Below, piece by piece: positions 29,304 to 31,866 of a stretch of 31,866 bases of DNA. Source of the DNA: Paulinella micropora (Eukaryota > Cercozoa > Imbricatea > Euglyphida); assembly GCA_009731375.1 (NCBI GenBank), contig BJOX01000170.1, positions 342,125-373,990 on the forward strand. The letters are read 5' to 3'. The notes under the pieces were generated by a model. The model was given only the letters and a program-made list of their open reading frames with translations. It was not told where the DNA came from and made no database searches. The position numbers were made by a program, and so were the translations under genes. How positions within the stretch are numbered: position 1 is the stretch's first letter; the number at the start of each line of letters is the position of its first letter.

Positions 29304-30379
29304 GAGTGTCTCACCTGAAAATCCGCCGCGCATAGCTTATTGAGTAATTAGATAGATAGATAGACAGATAGACAGATAAACAGATAGGCAGATAAACAGA
29401 TAAACAGATAAGATAGACAGATAGACAAACAGAGTGTCTTACCTGAAAATCCGGCGCGCATGGCTGCTTGAGTGATTAGATAGATAGATAGACAGATAGA
29501 CAGATAGACAGATATACAGATAGACAGACAGACAGATAAATAAACAGATAGAGAGATAGAGTGTCTTACCTGAAAATCGGGCGCGCATGGCTGCTTGAGT
29601 GATTAGATAGATAGATAGACAGATAGACAGATAGACAGATATATATATAGACAGATAGACAGATAGATAAACAGATAGACAGATAGAGTGTCTTACCTGA
29701 AAATCCGGCGCGCATGGCTGCTTGAGTGATTAGATAGATAGACAGACAGATAGACAGATAGACAGATAGACAGATATACAGATATACAGATATACAGATA
29801 GATGAATAGATAGACAGATAGACAGATAGAGTGTCTTACCTGAAAATCCGGCGCGCATTGCTGCTTGAGTGATTAGATAGATAGACAGATAGACAGATAG
29901 ACAGATAAACAGATAGACAAATAGACAGATAGATAAACAGATAGACAGATAGAGTGTCTTACCTGAAAATCCGGCGCGCATGGCTGCTTGAGTGATTAGA
30001 TAGATAGATAGACAGATAGACAGATAAACAGATAGCAAATAGACAGAAAGATGAATAGATAGATAGATAGACACATAGAGTGTCTTACCTGAAAATCCGG
30101 CGCGCATGGCTGCTTGAGTAATTAGATAGATAGATAGACAGATAGACAGATAGACAGATATGCAGATAAACAGATAGACAGATAGACAGAAAGATGAATA
30201 GATAGATAGATAGACAGATAGAGTGTCTTACCTGAAAATCCGGCGCGCATGACTGCTTGAGTAATTAGATAGATAGATAGACAGATATACAGATAAACAG
30301 ATAGACAAATAGACAGAAAGATGAATAGACAGATAGATAGACAGATATAGTGTTTTACCTGAAAATCCGGCGCGCATGG
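29155..30379 (-). CDS. bud23: BUD23 micro-exon A (21 nt), tandem array of ten copies
   Basis: Ten 21-nt exons at 29155, 29315, 29443, 29570, 29697, 29840, 29963, 30089, 30232 and 30359 (+ start coordinates), 123-160 bp apart. On the - strand nearly every copy has acceptor ACTCAAGCAG, then CCATGCGCGCC, then GGATTTTCAG, then donor GTAAGA. Phase 1-1 gives A-MRAGFS, which with exon B yields AMRAGFSGG, the expected BUD23 sequence before VVDYPNS. Spacers are GATA/GACA/GATATACA satellites. Three variants read MRARFS or MRGGFS (29155, 29570, 29315), and two changes of the first codon are silent. One inclusion suffices for a normal protein. Confidence 0.85.
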
Positions 30380-30813
30380 CTGCTTGAGTAATTAAGGTCA
30401 TTTGGGCAGGTGTCTCTGGGTAAAACTAAANNNNNNNNNNNNNNNNNNNNNNNNNNNNNNNNNNNNNNNNNNNNNNNNNNNNNNNNNNNNNNNNNNNNNN
30501 NNNNNNNNNNNNNNNNNNNNNNNNNNNNNNNNNNNNNNNNNNNNNNNNNNNNNNNNNNNNNNNNNNNNNNNNNNNNNNNNNNNNNNNNNNNNNNNNNNNN
30601 NNNNNNNNNNNNNNNNNNNNNNNNNNNNNNNNNNNNNNNNNNNNNNNNNNNNNNNNNNNNNNNNNNNNNNNNNNNNNNNNNNNNNNNNNNNNNNNNNNNN
30701 NNNNNNNNNNNNNNNNNNNNNNNNNNNNNNNNNNNNNNNNNNNNNNNNNNNNNNNNNNNNNNNNNNNNNNNNNNNNNNNNNNNNNNNNNNNNNNNNNNNN
30801 NNNNNNNNNNNNN
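30380..30813. other. Short unique flank and 383-base N gap
   Basis: About 50 bases of unique sequence after the outermost exon A copy, then Ns from 30431 to 30813. No preceding BUD23 exon (SAM-binding Rossmann fold) can be read here; it may lie in the gap or beyond the window. Confidence 0.5.
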
Positions 30814-31407
30814 ACTTGTTGCACTTGCACATTCGGTGACGTCTTGCAAGAGGTTGCTGGGACTGCGGAATAACCTCAGCTTAGTGCAGTCTTGCCCTCA
30901 GGAGCTCCCCCGATCATCAGGCGAGAGACTGACACGGGGGGGTGGAGGACCTCGAACAAGGGTATTGGAGGCTTATGTCCGTTGAGGATATGCCATTAGC
31001 TGCATCAGTACGCCTCAGATATAGAATTATTATTATTATTATTATTATTNNNNNNNNNNNNNNNNNNNNNNNNNNNNNNNNNNNNNNNNNNNNNNNNNNN
31101 NNNNNNNNNNNNNNNNNNNNNNNNNNNNNNNNNNNNNNNNNNNNNNNNNNNNNNNNNNNNNNNNNNNNNNNNNNNNNNNNNNNNNNNNNNNNNNNNNNNN
31201 NNNNNNNNNNNNNNNNNNNNNNNNNNNNNNNNNNNNNNNNNNNNNNNNNNNNNNNNNNNNNNNNNNNNNNNNNNNNNNNNNNNNNNNNNNNNNNNNNNCG
31301 GGGGGGTGGAGGACCTCGAACAAGGGTATTGGAGGCTTATGTCCGTTGAGGATATGCCATTAGCTGCATCAGTACGCCTCAGATATAGTAAATATATTAT
31401 TATTATG

Positions 31408-31439
<32 letters not shown>

Positions 31440-31460
31440 CATTATTATTATTATTATTTT
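30814..31460. repeat. ATT-tailed dispersed repeat, same 90 bp on both sides of a gap
   Basis: Bases 30935-31024 and 31299-31388 are the same 90-bp sequence (CGGGGGGGTGGAGGACCTCG and onward to CAGATATAG). Each is followed by an ATT satellite and they are separated by 249 Ns (31050-31298). The first copy has about 120 bp of further unique sequence on its left. Either two insertions of one element or one element collapsed and duplicated around the gap. Confidence 0.75.
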
Positions 31461-31641
31461 TATTATTATTAGGGAGTACATAGGCAATTGGTCCTTTTCA
31501 ATGGGCTGATTGGTATAAAGCTCCTAGAGTAATGTTCTATGCCGTCACTTCCTTTATTCCACCGATTGGTGTGGAGACTTTCCTTATGGAATGGAGGACT
31601 GGATGCACATGGCCTTTTGGCTCAGCAATTGGCAGGAGATA

Positions 31642-31711
<70 letters not shown>

Positions 31712-31866
31712 TATGCCTTAGAGGAAGTATATCTTTCTTCTCAGAGTGTTGACTGTGATATATTTGAGGGTAACACCTGATGATAAAAACTTAGTCACGC
31801 TTGTTTATCAGAGCTCCAGCCCAATGGCCTTACGGCGTTAAACTGTGATGCCAACTCAAAACCATT
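31461..31866. repeat. ATT microsatellites with unidentified flanks
   Basis: A unique segment (31470-31640) ends in ATT repeats (31642-31708), followed by more unique DNA. Near 31815-31866 the phrase CAGCCCAATGGCCTTACGGC and a later CAACTCAAAACC weakly resemble tRNA A and B boxes, so another SINE head may begin here. No gene is supported. Confidence 0.4.

Noticed and set aside
29155-30379. Looks like a CRISPR array: short identical repeats at about 127-bp spacing
   Set aside because: Spacers are GATA/GACA satellite, the repeat has intron-exon borders and encodes the BUD23 segment before VVDYPNS. The DNA is eukaryotic.
30814-30940. Upstream BUD23 exon on the - strand near the gap
   Set aside because: No methyltransferase motif is read in any - strand frame, and the sequence continues into an ATT-tailed dispersed repeat.

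Overview
The window is nuclear DNA from a eukaryote. It carries spliceosomal gene structures with phase-consistent exons, a tRNA-derived SINE, a decayed Ty3/gypsy-type LTR retroelement and very large amounts of microsatellite. The lineage cannot be fixed from sequence alone. Exons of 21-71 nt, a putative 32-nt intron and introns made almost wholly of GATA/TATG satellite would suit a repeat-rich protist, but this is only a guess. Five N runs (19977-19986, 24640-24649, 25272-25325, 30431-30813, 31050-31298) show it is a draft scaffold.

Region 1 (1-780): the tail half of a SINE, its ATT tail, and an inverted C-rich/G-rich minisatellite. Region 2 (about 817-8867 and 15400-16958): a pseudogenised Gag-Pol with gag, Ser/Pro/acidic linkers, large modules I do not recognise, reverse transcriptase, RNase H, then integrase with its first catalytic part missing. 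Many frameshifts and stops break it, one of them caused by an exact 50-bp tandem duplication in gag. Region 3 (8868-15389): a 6.5-kb AT-rich block splits the pol region between RNase H and integrase. The 10-base direct repeat CCTCTCTGGA flanks it and lies in the same codon frame on both sides, so it looks like an insertion with a target-site duplication. The block carries a multi-exon + strand gene of unknown function (11484-14436), an older broken ORF (about 10488-10902), two diverged copies of a 0.5-kb repeat, a decamer minisatellite, and about 18 copies of a 23-bp hairpin repeat that I find nowhere else in the window. Region 4 (16959-19318): retroelement downstream DNA, a foldback, a full-length SINE on the - strand and a long AAT satellite.

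Region 5 (19842-30379, - strand) is the most remarkable part. It holds the C-terminal half of the 18S rRNA guanine-N7 methyltransferase BUD23, split into eight tiny exons (21, 71, 60, 57, 34, 22, 53 and 62 nt; 380 coding nt over 10.5 kb). Their junction phases all fit (1-1, 1-0, 0-0, 0-0, 0-1, 1-2, 2-1, then stop). Introns are GATA, GACA, TATG, GA and CA microsatellites. Several exons, or only one edge of an exon with its splice site, have been copied in tandem with the satellite: the 21-nt exon 10 times, the acceptor side of the acidic exon about 19 times, the 34-nt exon 3 times, and edges of two others 3-5 times. The catalytic N-terminal half of BUD23 is not visible and should lie upstream, in the 383-base gap or beyond the right edge. 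Region 6 (30380-31866): ATT-tailed dispersed repeats and gaps.

Coding calls rest on reading frames, splice-site logic and recognised motifs. No database search or RNA evidence was available.
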